Assembly: GCA_963708245.1 (NCBI GenBank) | Contig: OY970201.1 | Span: 2,976,001-3,040,000, forward strand | Source: CAVYXK01 sp963708245 | GTDB taxonomy: Bacteria; Pseudomonadota; Alphaproteobacteria; Acetobacterales; Acetobacteraceae | Direction: 5' to 3' | Length of the DNA: 64,000 nucleotides | Shown here: positions 17,500 through 25,612 of the stretch, in pieces | Numbering within the stretch: position 1 is the stretch's first letter | Layout: each line of letters opens with the position of its first letter | The notes under the pieces: generated by a model | What the model was told of the DNA's origin: nothing | Database searches by the model: none | Seen by the model: only the letters and a program-made list of their open reading frames with translations | Made by a program: the position numbers and the translations under genes

Positions 17500-18360
17500 T
17501 CAGTGAAGCTGCTGACGCGGGTGGTCCACGAGGGACAATTTATGGAGCCGGACCGGGAGCCTTGCCGGTCGTTGCTCGGTCCGGGAGACAACCTCGTCAG
17601 CGTCCTCTTCCGGTAAGAAAATGAAGTTATTGATGTAGGTCCCGCCCCGTGTGATGTCTTCGGGTTGTTGCATGACGGCATGATTGAACTGCGAAAGTGG
17701 TCGCAGTCGCCCGTGGTCGAGGAAGTACCCCTGGTACTCCCGATCGGTGAAGAACCCCACGATCCGGGCAAGCGCTCCGGGCGCGTGTCGTTCCTCGATT
17801 TCGATCAGCATCCGCGGCCGGTTGCAAGCGATCGTTGATCGCGCGCCTTCAAGTACGGCCTCCTCATGACCTTCAACGTCGATCTTGATGAACCCAACGT
17901 CGCCATTATACACGTCGTCCAACCTGGCGGTTTTGACCACAATATCGCGCTTCGCCATGTTGCTTGTAAGCGGCGTCTGCGACAGGCTGGACAAAGCAGT
18001 AGCAGCTTTGCCGTCAATGAGCGGTATGTGCAGCACTGCGTTTCCAGCCGAGGAAGAGAGCGCAAGATCACGAACGATGATGCTGGCGCCGAATTTCCGA
18101 ATCAATTCGTCTGCCATCCACGGTATCGGCTCGAATGTGATGACGAACCGCGCATATTTCCTCAGGAACAGACTGTAGCATCCTTCGTTCCCGCCAATGT
18201 CGAGTGCATCTCGATCGGACCAACATAGAAATTCGAGAAGACCAATCTCTGGTTCCCCAAATATGAGCAGGTACCTCTCTTCTGCCCACAGCATGATCGG
18301 TGGCGGGATCACGGGCATGAGTATCTCGTGCAGATTGCGCAAACCGGAGTGCAACGTCAT
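17500..18360 (-). CDS. FkbM-family methyltransferase
   Basis: A 286-aa SAM-dependent methyltransferase of the FkbM type, usually O-methylating sugars on polysaccharides or glycolipids. The SAM loop DALDIGGNEGCYSLFLRKY is near residues 51-69, FEPIP near 76 and the family motif VGFIKIDVEGHEEAVLEG near 155. A GGGGAGGGG site precedes the ATG at 18360. The C-terminal 40 residues after NNFIFLPEEDA do not look like the family and run into repetitive sequence, so the original stop may have been lost. It stands alone, far from the glycan cluster at 36-45 kb. Confidence 0.82.
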   Translation of the reverse strand: MTLHSGLRNLHEILMPVIPPPIMLWAEERYLLIFGEPEIGLLEFLCWSDRDALDIGGNEGCYSLFLRKYARFVITFEPIPWMADELIRKFGASIIVRDLALSSSAGNAVLHIPLIDGKAATALSSLSQTPLTSNMAKRDIVVKTARLDDVYNGDVGFIKIDVEGHEEAVLEGARSTIACNRPRMLIEIEERHAPGALARIVGFFTDREYQGYFLDHGRLRPLSQFNHAVMQQPEDITRGGTYINNFIFLPEEDADEVVSRTEQRPARLPVRLHKLSLVDHPRQQLH

Positions 18361-18607
18361 TGGTTACCCCTCCCCTCGCCATGACGCCACCTACTATTGC
18401 ATTAGCCTCCTAAGGTTGGAAATCGTTGCCAAATTTGATAATTGACAGATGAATGCAATCTCCTGCACCTGCTCGCCAAACCCAATCGCCTCTAATAGCG
18501 CCGGCCCATCGTTCCGCAGGCTGCCCACCCGCCGATCCACTGGCTAGGTGGGTGCCAGGATGAGAGGACCCCTTCCACCCCAGCCCGGTGCTGCCCATCT
18601 CTGCCCT

Positions 18608-18802
18608 ATGCTGACCCGATACCCCAACATCGTCATTGCGTCGCCGCCGAAGCGGAGCGCGCGGAAGCAGAAGGCTCCCGCGGACAAGCTGGCGTCGATC
18701 GTCATGGACAAGCGGCCAGCACCGGTCCCGGAGGCCGATCGGAAGGTGCGGGGTGATGCGGCGGATCGGGAGCGGGTTCCGCTGATTGGGAACAGCAAAT
18801 GA
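18608..18802 (+). CDS. Small basic hypothetical protein coupled to the zinc-ribbon/HEPN gene
   Basis: A 64-aa Lys/Arg-rich ORF (MLTRYPNIVIASPPKRSARK...). Its TGA overlaps the ATG of the next gene (ATGA at 18799-18802), the classic coupling arrangement. The 40 bases before its start resemble the bases before 13180, upstream of the SIR2 gene, where the same ATGCTGACCCG start is followed by a stop after 12 codons. Function unknown. A nucleic-acid-binding antitoxin-like role is conceivable but unsupported. Confidence 0.45.
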   Translation: MLTRYPNIVIASPPKRSARKQKAPADKLASIVMDKRPAPVPEADRKVRGDAADRERVPLIGNSK

Positions 18803-19503
18803 AAGTGAACATTGTCTGCCCGGAATGCACACAGGCTGCCGGATTTCTGACGGCCCACATTGAAACAATCCGGGAGGACGGCATTTACGAGGGGGTGTGT
18901 CCCAACGGGCACAGTTTCAGGGTGCTAACACAGACCCTACCCCATGAAATGCTGTTCGAAATAGCACTGAATGCGATCATTGACATATATTACCGAGAAG
19001 CAGTTTCCTCGTTCGCGGCGAGTGTGGAGTGATACTACGAATTTGCGATCCGCGTTCTAGCGAAAAAGAGCAACGTCTTGCCCGACACATTTGAAACATC
19101 ATGGAAGGCGGTATCGAGTCAATCCGAGCGACAACTCGGAGCCTACATATTCCTGTATGTCGCGAGCTTTGGTGTGATGCCGCGCACCCTTAGTAATCGG
19201 ATGGTTGAATTGAGGAATAATGTGATTCATCGCGGTAAGCTGCCCGAGAGAAGGGACGCACTCAAGTTCGGCGGCGAGGCTTATGACGTCATCCAGACTG
19301 GCATACGAGAATTACGCGACAAGTGCTTTGGTCACGTGCAAGCACAAGTAATGGAACACGGGATAAACGCTGTTTTGAAAAAGGGTTGGCCGCTTCCACA
19401 AACAACCCAGATCGGTCACACGGTGCTTGACGTAACAACCGATATTTCGGCCGGCTACCAGCCATTCAGTCAAGTGCTGGCGAGGCGTAGCATACAGCCT
19501 TGA
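18799..19503 (+). pseudogene. Zinc-ribbon / HEPN-like protein split by an in-frame TGA
   Basis: Two ORFs lie in the same frame: 18799-19032 (77 aa) and 19078-19503 (141 aa), with only TGA at 19030-19032 between them. The frame stays open through the gap (YYEFAIRVLAKKSNVLPD), so one protein of 234 codons was interrupted. The N-terminus has a zinc-ribbon-like CPEC...CPNGH pair (residues 8-42). The C-terminal half carries ELRNNVIHRGKL, fitting the RNxxxH signature of HEPN ribonucleases. A CGA-to-TGA change would explain the break. Either it is inactivated, or two separate chains or readthrough make product. Low GC compared with its neighbours suggests transfer. Confidence 0.6.
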
Positions 19504-19977
19504 TTGCGCGGAGCCGCCACGTGGCGCCCAGCTCGATAACGTTGTCCGACGTTCACCTTGATCGCGTTTGCTGCTCCGGCTTGTGGATCACCGGCATCGC
19601 GTCGTGCTGCCGCATCATTTGCCGGCGCTGGTGTGGTCTAAGACGGCGAGAATCGCCTTCCTACAGCTTAAGGGCACCGTGGGTCGGGTCCCCGGAGCGA
19701 TCCGACACGAGGCCCAGCGAAAAATCATATAACCGGGTAGCTGCCCTCGGCTCTTACATAAGAGCCGCCCCCAGCTGGGTCCCTGACTCATTTCCCCCAG
19801 AGATATAGGTCGAAAGTTGAAAATTGCGCCACGATCGGTCGCCAGTGAATGCGCGATCGACCGGCGTCGGGTGGGTTATCGTCAGGAGCCCCTCGACCAA
19901 TTCCGAGGGCGGCATGATCCCTGTCACTGCGGCGCCGTCAATGTCGAGCCGCGCGATGCGAATGCGCGGGTATGCGG

Positions 19978-20061
19978 TTACAGGTGCGACAGCATGCACC
20001 AGATGACATAGAGTCCCGCCAACTCGATTGCAGACGTGAGTATGATCAGAAGCGGGCGCAT
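19978..20061 (-). CDS. Possible 27-aa hydrophobic peptide
   Basis: A tiny ORF, MRPLLIILTSAIELAGLYVI then WCMLSHL and TAA, with AGGAG six bases before its ATG at 20061. It is a single predicted transmembrane helix of the size of type I toxin peptides. A different minus-strand frame (19754-20098, 114 aa, no good ribosome-binding site) covers the same bases, so only one can be real. The rest of 19504-20100 shows nothing I can support. Confidence 0.3.
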   Translation of the reverse strand: MRPLLIILTSAIELAGLYVIWCMLSHL

Positions 20062-20106
20062 CGGCAACTCCTAGGCTGACGATTTCGCTGGAAAACATTC
20101 GGCTTT

Positions 20107-20590
20107 TTACTTACTCGGCCGATAGTCGATTGATCGACAAGCGGCTGGCTCTCGGGTCCGGGCGGGAATCGAAGCCACGCGTGATGGCCTGTCCTCGGTG
20201 AAATGCCGAATGTTCGCAGGAGGCATATTGCCGAAACGGCTGTATAATGGACATGAAGTCTGCAAGTGGTGCGCCGCCGAGCTCGGCCAGCAATGTCGCC
20301 ACCTGGGCGCGCGGGGCCAGAGCCAGGCCCGCGGATCATGCTCCATAGAGTGCCTGCCTCGACGGCTCGATGCCGGCACGGGCGAATGTGATTCTCGACG
20401 GCGTGGGTTATGACGGGATCGACCGGCCGGCCCAACAGCTTGGCCAGGGCATCGCGAAGGTCCGCGTGTTCGGCGATATTGGGCCGAGTAGCCGGGCAGA
20501 TAGGTGACGAGCAGGTCGATATCCTGTCGCGACGGGCTCGCTGTCCGAGAGCGCAAGCAACCCGGAACCCGCGCCGTATCTGCACAAGGC
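20107..20590 (-). pseudogene. MNT/HEPN toxin-antitoxin relic
   Basis: On the minus strand, frame-shifted pieces recover a minimal nucleotidyltransferase. QDIDLLVTYLPGYSA carries an Asp-x-Asp metal site, then DLRDALAKLLGRPVDPVIT, then RAGIEPSRQALYGA ending in a stop. Immediately after comes a HEPN-partner start (HDPRAWLW) followed by VATLLAELGGAPLADFM. This is the gene order of MntA/HepT-type modules, where the nucleotidyltransferase AMPylates and neutralises the HEPN RNase. The GSxxR loop is damaged and several frame changes are needed, so both genes are dead. Confidence 0.55.
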
Positions 20591-20822
20591 GAAGCCACTG
20601 AGATCAGTGCCGGTGGTGCCGTCGCTGAGCGATCAAGCGGCGTCGCGTCGGGCTCAGTGATCTTAGCGCTCGGGCGCGATACGAACCGGCTCAACGCGCC
20701 AGGGTCAACTTGGAGTGGGGTTAATCGCTCGCCCTGTGAGCTAGGTCACTGCCCTCCCTCACTCTTTGATCCATTGTGCGGATTGGGCCACGCTTATGCC
20801 TAAACCAAGGGAGGAACCACCA

Positions 20823-21374
20823 ATGCGCCGCCTTTTGGCTGCGATCCCCTGTGCGTTTGCCGTGATGATCGTATCCATGGCCACCTCGCGCGCAACGATC
20901 ATCTCCGGTACCTGGAGCTTTTCGGTGACCGCGTGGGCGCCCTGTATGTGCGGGTCACCACCACCACCACCAGTGCCGGCGAACGCGTCAGCCACGTTCA
21001 GCTTCGACAACACCGTAGTCGCGATGCCCGTCCCGCCTCTGCCTATCGCCGACTTCTCGAACAATTTTGGTGCCACCGTTGCCCAGGCCCTTTATTTTCC
21101 GGGCGATTATCTCGTTGTGGAATTCCTTACACCGCCTTTCAGCTTATTCGGATTTGACTTCAACGACGTAAGTACAAATCCTGTGGCAAACGGTGCATTC
21201 TGGTTTCCAGACGACGAGGTCCCCGATGTTATACCAGCAATATCATTCACCGGTGGCTTCACTCCTGCGTCCGTTGCTGCGCCGGAACCGTCCGCTTTGC
21301 TACTGCTTGTAGTGGGACTTGGTGGGCTTGGCTTTATCCGCGGGCGAGTGAGTAAGCGTCAAGGGAAGGTCTGA
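20823..21374 (+). CDS. PEP-CTERM sorting-domain protein
   Basis: A 183-aa exported protein. It has a signal peptide (MRRLLAAIPCAFAVMIVSMA) and a beta-rich central part starting with a proline-rich CMCGSPPPPPVP segment. The C-terminal sorting signal is APEPSALLLLVVGLGGLGF followed by the basic RGRVSKR. AAGGGAGGAA precedes the ATG at 20823. PEP-CTERM signals are processed by the EpsH/exosortase system, found in biofilm and exopolysaccharide-producing bacteria, so the cell should encode an exosortase elsewhere. Surface or matrix role is inferred. Confidence 0.82.
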   Translation: MRRLLAAIPCAFAVMIVSMATSRATIISGTWSFSVTAWAPCMCGSPPPPPVPANASATFSFDNTVVAMPVPPLPIADFSNNFGATVAQALYFPGDYLVVEFLTPPFSLFGFDFNDVSTNPVANGAFWFPDDEVPDVIPAISFTGGFTPASVAAPEPSALLLLVVGLGGLGFIRGRVSKRQGKV

Positions 21375-22085
21375 TTAACCAAGAGGGCAAACGCTTTAAT
21401 TGCGATCCCTGTTGATTGAGGCCGAATTCAATCGACCAGACGAGATCACTATTGGCGCGGCGCGTCGCGACGCCAGGGCGGCGATTTCGGCGCGGTGTTC
21501 GACGAGGGTGCGGACCATGAACCGGGGTACGAGCGCGCACTCTCGCGCATTCTCCGTCCTGCGCTCGGTGTCGCGCGCGCGGATTTCGCCGGAGATCAGC
21601 GTCAGGCCGATTTCTCTCACGCCGTCGAGTGTGATGGGGATACCAGTCTGCGGGCCTCCGGCGGGACCCTCACCCGCCGCGCTGCGCGCGGCGATCCTCG
21701 GGTCGGAGCCCGAGGGCGGGCCTCTCCCGCAGAGCGGGAGAGGTGCGGTTGTCTGCCGGCCGCGCGGCGGACGAAGTAAGTCGACACATCTGAAACCGGT
21801 CTTTCCGCACGGTCTCTTATGGCTGGCCGAAAGAACAACTCTCGATAGCTGCCAGCGGGCGGCGCGAAAAGACGTGGATGGCCGGGCCAAGCCCGGCCAT
21901 GACGGCGGGGGGCTAGCCCGCGTCGGGTACGTCAGTCCCTCGGGTGGCCGGTATTAGACGCGAGCGAAGCCAAACAGCCGCTTCCTTTGTTTCGATCCCT
22001 TCCCCCGGAGCCTCTTCCGTAAGGGGCCCTACGCCGCCGAGAGGTGTCGGATTCGCTCCTGGGGGCCGCGCGCGGTATTCGCTGG
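21375..22085. other. Gene-free stretch with two genomic palindromes
   Basis: No gene is convincing here. Two dispersed-repeat-like hairpins are present: 21721-21730 with 21734-21743 (CCTCTCCCGC arms) and 21878-21887 with 21891-21900 (ATGGCCGGGC arms, CAA loop). The latter is of a kind I know as common intergenic repeats in alphaproteobacteria. The frames on both strands are rich in Arg and Ala and look like shadows. Confidence 0.6.
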
Positions 22086-23609
22086 ATGACCGATCCATCG
22101 TCCGGACCTGCCCGCTTGGACCAGCCGCTCGCCCGCACTACGCCGACCGCTCGTGCCGATGCTTCCCGCTCGTTCGTCTTTGCCGCCTGCATGATGGCGA
22201 CATTCATGGCAGCGGTGGAAAGCACTATCGTCGCCACCGCCATGCCCAGCATCGTCGCCCATTTGGGGGGCTTCGAGTTGCTGGCCTGGGTGTTCTCCGC
22301 CTATCTGCTGGCGCAGGCGGTCACCATCCCGATCTATGGGCGGCTTGCCGATCTCTACGGCCGCAAGCGCATCTTCTTTGCCGGCGCGGGGCTGTTCCTG
22401 GTTGGCTCCGCCTTGTCCGGCCTGGCTCCCTCGATGGCGATGCTGGTGGGCTGCCGTGTCGTGCAGGGTTTCGGCGCCGGGGCGGTTCTGCCGATCGCCT
22501 ACACGATCGTCGGTGATATCTACACGCCGGTGGAGCGCGCCCACGTTCAAGGCGTGCTCTCCGGCGTGTGGGGCGTGGCGGCCGTGGTTGGGCCGCCGCT
22601 CGGTGCCTTGCTGGTCGAGCTCGATTGGCGGCTGGTGTTCTGGATCAACCTGCCGATCGGTGGCGCGGCGATCGCCATGATCGCCGCCTTCCTGCGCGAA
22701 CAGCAGCACAAGCAATCGCAGCGCATCGACCTGATCGGCGCAGCGCTGCTGGCGATGGGCCTTGGCGCGGTGGTGCTGGCAGCGGGTCAGAGCGAGCGCA
22801 TCGGCGGCGGCGCGGTAGCAGCATTGCTCGGGCTCGGCGTCGCCGTGCTCATAGCGTTCGTCGCCTGGGAGCGTCGCACGGCGGCGCCGATGCTGCCACT
22901 GCAACTGTTCACCGAGCGCGTGATCGTCGTCGGCTGCCTGGCCGGGTTCACCATCGGCGCAGTAATGATGAGCGTCACCGCCTTCCTTCCCACGTACATC
23001 CAGGCGGGAATGGGACGCAGCGCGATGGTCGCCGGCCTTGTGCTGGGCGCGATGTCGGTCATTTGGTCGCTGGCCAGTGTCGTCGCCGGGCGGCTGATGC
23101 TGTGGGCCACGTACCGCGCCGCGGCGATCGTTGGGGCGCTGGCACTGGTCGGCGGCTGCGCGGTGCTGATTGCGATGACGCCGCAGGCGGGGCCGCTCTG
23201 GGCTGCGCTCGGCGCGTCCGTGGTCGGCATCGGCATGGGGTTCTGCAACACGACATTCCTTGTGTCGGTGCAGGCCCATGTGCGCTGGCGGCAGCGCGGC
23301 GTGACCACCTCCGCGGCCATGTCCATGCGAATGCTGGGCCAGTCGCTGGGCGCCGCGGTGTCGGGCGCGGTCCTCGACGCCGGTCTGCGTCGTCTCTCAA
23401 CGGCCGCGTCCGATCCGGTCGATCGGTTGCTGAACCCGGCGAGCCGCGCAGCCATGCCGGCGGCGGAGCTGGAGCGCTTGGTGCACGGCGTCGCTTCGTC
23501 GTTGCAGAATGTGTATCTGCTGTCCGCTGCACTCGCGTTGGCGACGCTGGTGCTCGCCCTTAGTCTGCCGGCGGCGCTCAGCCCGCGGCACCAGTCAACG
23601 CGGGAGTGA
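22086..23609 (+). CDS. MFS drug/proton antiporter, DHA2 (EmrB/QacA) type
   Basis: A 507-aa inner-membrane exporter with about 14 hydrophobic segments. Motif A is seen as GRLADLYGRKRIFF after helix 2, motif C as SGVWGVAAVVGPPLGALL in helix 5, and the helix-1 motif as ESTIVATAMPSI. The family expels lipophilic drugs using the proton gradient. The ATG at 22086 gives a short cytosolic N-terminus; a GTG at 22044 with GAGAG upstream is an alternative. No periplasmic adaptor or regulator gene lies beside it. Substrate unknown. Confidence 0.88.
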   Translation: MTDPSSGPARLDQPLARTTPTARADASRSFVFAACMMATFMAAVESTIVATAMPSIVAHLGGFELLAWVFSAYLLAQAVTIPIYGRLADLYGRKRIFFAGAGLFLVGSALSGLAPSMAMLVGCRVVQGFGAGAVLPIAYTIVGDIYTPVERAHVQGVLSGVWGVAAVVGPPLGALLVELDWRLVFWINLPIGGAAIAMIAAFLREQQHKQSQRIDLIGAALLAMGLGAVVLAAGQSERIGGGAVAALLGLGVAVLIAFVAWERRTAAPMLPLQLFTERVIVVGCLAGFTIGAVMMSVTAFLPTYIQAGMGRSAMVAGLVLGAMSVIWSLASVVAGRLMLWATYRAAAIVGALALVGGCAVLIAMTPQAGPLWAALGASVVGIGMGFCNTTFLVSVQAHVRWRQRGVTTSAAMSMRMLGQSLGAAVSGAVLDAGLRRLSTAASDPVDRLLNPASRAAMPAAELERLVHGVASSLQNVYLLSAALALATLVLALSLPAALSPRHQSTRE

Positions 23610-23650
23610 GGCCGGGCGCCTTTGATGTTGACCCTTGCGCGGTGAAAGGC

Positions 23651-23677
23651 GGCGGAATGCGCTTCGCTTTTCCGCCC
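23651..23677. repeat. Short palindromic genomic repeat
   Basis: GGCGGAATGCGCTTCGC followed by TTTTCCGCC forms an imperfect hairpin 40 bases after the MFS stop. It resembles the dispersed GGCGGAATACGCTTCG elements of alphaproteobacteria and may also terminate transcription. The rest of 23610-23873 holds nothing I can support. Confidence 0.5.
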
Positions 23678-23873
23678 TACAGGAGCGCATGGCGAGTCAG
23701 CCGTAAGGACGGTTGGTATGAGGGCGGGCGGGAGTTGCGTGTCGGGCGCGACACGAAATTGCAATATCCCGTGGGGTGACACCGGACGCGAGGGCAGGAT
23801 ACACCCCGCCGGCGTGCCGGCGCGGATTGCTCCGGCACCGAGCTGATCTCACCCCAACCGCAGCGGCGCCGCA

Positions 23874-25598
23874 ATGACGAGCATCACCTTTCCCGCCGCT
23901 GCCTTCGGGCGGCGCCTTCCGAACCTGTGGGACCTCGTCGCCATCCTGGTCGTCTTCGGCGCGCTGGTCGGGATCGCGCATGTAGCCAGCGGGACGCTGC
24001 TGAAGCTGAGTGCGCCGCAGGCGGTCGCCGTCAGCCTCGATCCCGCGCGCCTGCCGGGCTACGCGGTGCGAACGACACTGCGCATGTTCGCCGCGCTGCT
24101 CGCCTCGTTGTTGTTCACGTTTACTTATGGCACGGCGGCGGCCAAGAGCCGGCGCGCATCGGTGGTGTTGATCCCGGTGCTCGACATCCTCCAGTCGGTG
24201 CCGATCCTGGGCTTCCTGACCTTCACCGTCGTCTTCTTCATGAACCTGTTCCCGGGCCGTGTCATGGGCCTGGAGCTCGCGGCGATCTTCGCGATTTTCA
24301 CCAGCCAGGCCTGGAACATGGCGTTCAGCATGTACCAGTCGCTGAAGACGGTACCAGCCGACCTGACCGAGGCCGCACTTAGCTTCCGCATGACCGGCTG
24401 GCAGCGGTTCTGGCGGCTCGAAGTGCCGTTCGCGGTACCCGGCCTTGTGTGGAACACGATGATGTCGATGTCGGGCGGCTGGTTCTTCGTCGTTGCTTCG
24501 GAAGCGATCAGCGTCGGCGATAACACCTGGAAGCTGCCCGGCATCGGCTCCTATGTGGCGCTTGCGCTGGAAAAGAGCGACATCCGCGCGGTCGGCTACG
24601 CCATCTGCGCGATGCTGGTGGTGATCCTGCTGTATGACCAGCTCCTGTTCCGTCCGTTGGTCGCCTGGTCGGCCAAGTTTCGTTTCGAAACGACTGCCGG
24701 GGCTACCGCCGAGGACCCGTGGCTGCTCAAGCTGCTGCGCCGCACGCGGCTTCTGAGCGTGATCGGTGAGGCGATTGGGGATGCGCTGGGCCGGGTCGGG
24801 GCGCTGCGGCTGACTTTGCGCCCACAGCGGCCCGCCGCGCAACGCCCGCCGTCGCGGGTCGTCGATGCGTTGCTGCTCGCCGTGCTGCTGGTGGTCGTCG
24901 CCTTCGCCGCGCGGCGCATCGTCGAGTTCCTATCGGGCCAGCTCACCTGGGCCGAGCTGGGGCATGTCGTAGTGCTCGGCTGCTACACGCTGATCCGGGT
25001 GATGGTGCTGATGGTGATCGCCAGTCTGATCTGGGTGCCCATTGGCGTCTGGCTGGGGCTGCGCCCGCTATGGGCGCGCCGCGCTCAGCCGATCGCCCAA
25101 TTCCTGGCCGCCTTCCCCGCCAACCTGCTGTTCCCCCCCTTCGTGCTGTTCATCGTACGCTTCCAGCTGAATCCCAATATCTGGCTGACGCCGCTGATGG
25201 TGCTGGGCACCCAGTGGTACATCCTGTTTAACGTGGTCGCCGGCGCAGCCGCGTTCCCCGGCGACCTTCAGGAGGCGGCGAAGGATTTCCACGTGCGCGG
25301 CTGGCTGTGGTGGCGCAGGGTGATCCTGCCCGGAATATTCGCCTATTACGTCACCGGCGCGATCACCGCATCGGGCGGCTCGTGGAATGCCGCTATCGTC
25401 GCCGAGGTTGCGTCGTGGGGCAATACCAAGCTCACTGCGCAGGGGCTCGGCGCCTACATCGCCGGCGCGACCGACAAGGGCGACATGGCGCAGGTGATGC
25501 TGGGCGTGGTCGTGATGTCGGCTTTCGTGCTGCTGTTCAACCGACTGCTCTGGCGCCCGATGTATGATTATGCCAGCCGTCACCTGACTCTTGGCTGA
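23874..25598 (+). CDS. ABC importer permease, two fused permease domains (NitT/TauT-like)
   Basis: A 574-aa inner-membrane protein made of two BPD_transp_1 units of about 270 residues each. Each half carries the cytoplasmic EAA-type loop: LTEAALSFRMTGWQRFWRLE near residue 166 and LQEAAKDFHVRGWLWWRRV near 465. It belongs to the nitrate/sulfonate/taurine/bicarbonate transporter group. The fusion means one chain forms the whole channel. The ATPase gene follows 14 bases later. No binding-protein gene is adjacent, so the substrate is unknown and a distant receptor would be needed for import. Confidence 0.87.
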   Translation: MTSITFPAAAFGRRLPNLWDLVAILVVFGALVGIAHVASGTLLKLSAPQAVAVSLDPARLPGYAVRTTLRMFAALLASLLFTFTYGTAAAKSRRASVVLIPVLDILQSVPILGFLTFTVVFFMNLFPGRVMGLELAAIFAIFTSQAWNMAFSMYQSLKTVPADLTEAALSFRMTGWQRFWRLEVPFAVPGLVWNTMMSMSGGWFFVVASEAISVGDNTWKLPGIGSYVALALEKSDIRAVGYAICAMLVVILLYDQLLFRPLVAWSAKFRFETTAGATAEDPWLLKLLRRTRLLSVIGEAIGDALGRVGALRLTLRPQRPAAQRPPSRVVDALLLAVLLVVVAFAARRIVEFLSGQLTWAELGHVVVLGCYTLIRVMVLMVIASLIWVPIGVWLGLRPLWARRAQPIAQFLAAFPANLLFPPFVLFIVRFQLNPNIWLTPLMVLGTQWYILFNVVAGAAAFPGDLQEAAKDFHVRGWLWWRRVILPGIFAYYVTGAITASGGSWNAAIVAEVASWGNTKLTAQGLGAYIAGATDKGDMAQVMLGVVVMSAFVLLFNRLLWRPMYDYASRHLTLG

Positions 25599-25612
25599 AT
25601 CGGAGTTGTGCC

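Noticed and set aside
21396..21890. 164-aa minus-strand ORF after the PEP-CTERM gene
   Set aside because: It runs through two genomic palindromes and is Arg/Ala-rich. A faint resemblance to a recombinase tail in its last 60 residues is too weak to call.
22029..23279. 416-aa minus-strand frame opposite the MFS gene
   Set aside because: It is rich in His, Arg, Gln and Asp, as expected of the complement of a GC-rich membrane-protein gene. There is no start signal or family.
23697..24842. 381-aa minus-strand frame opposite the ABC permease
   Set aside because: Shadow of a long high-GC gene; the plus strand has clear permease motifs.
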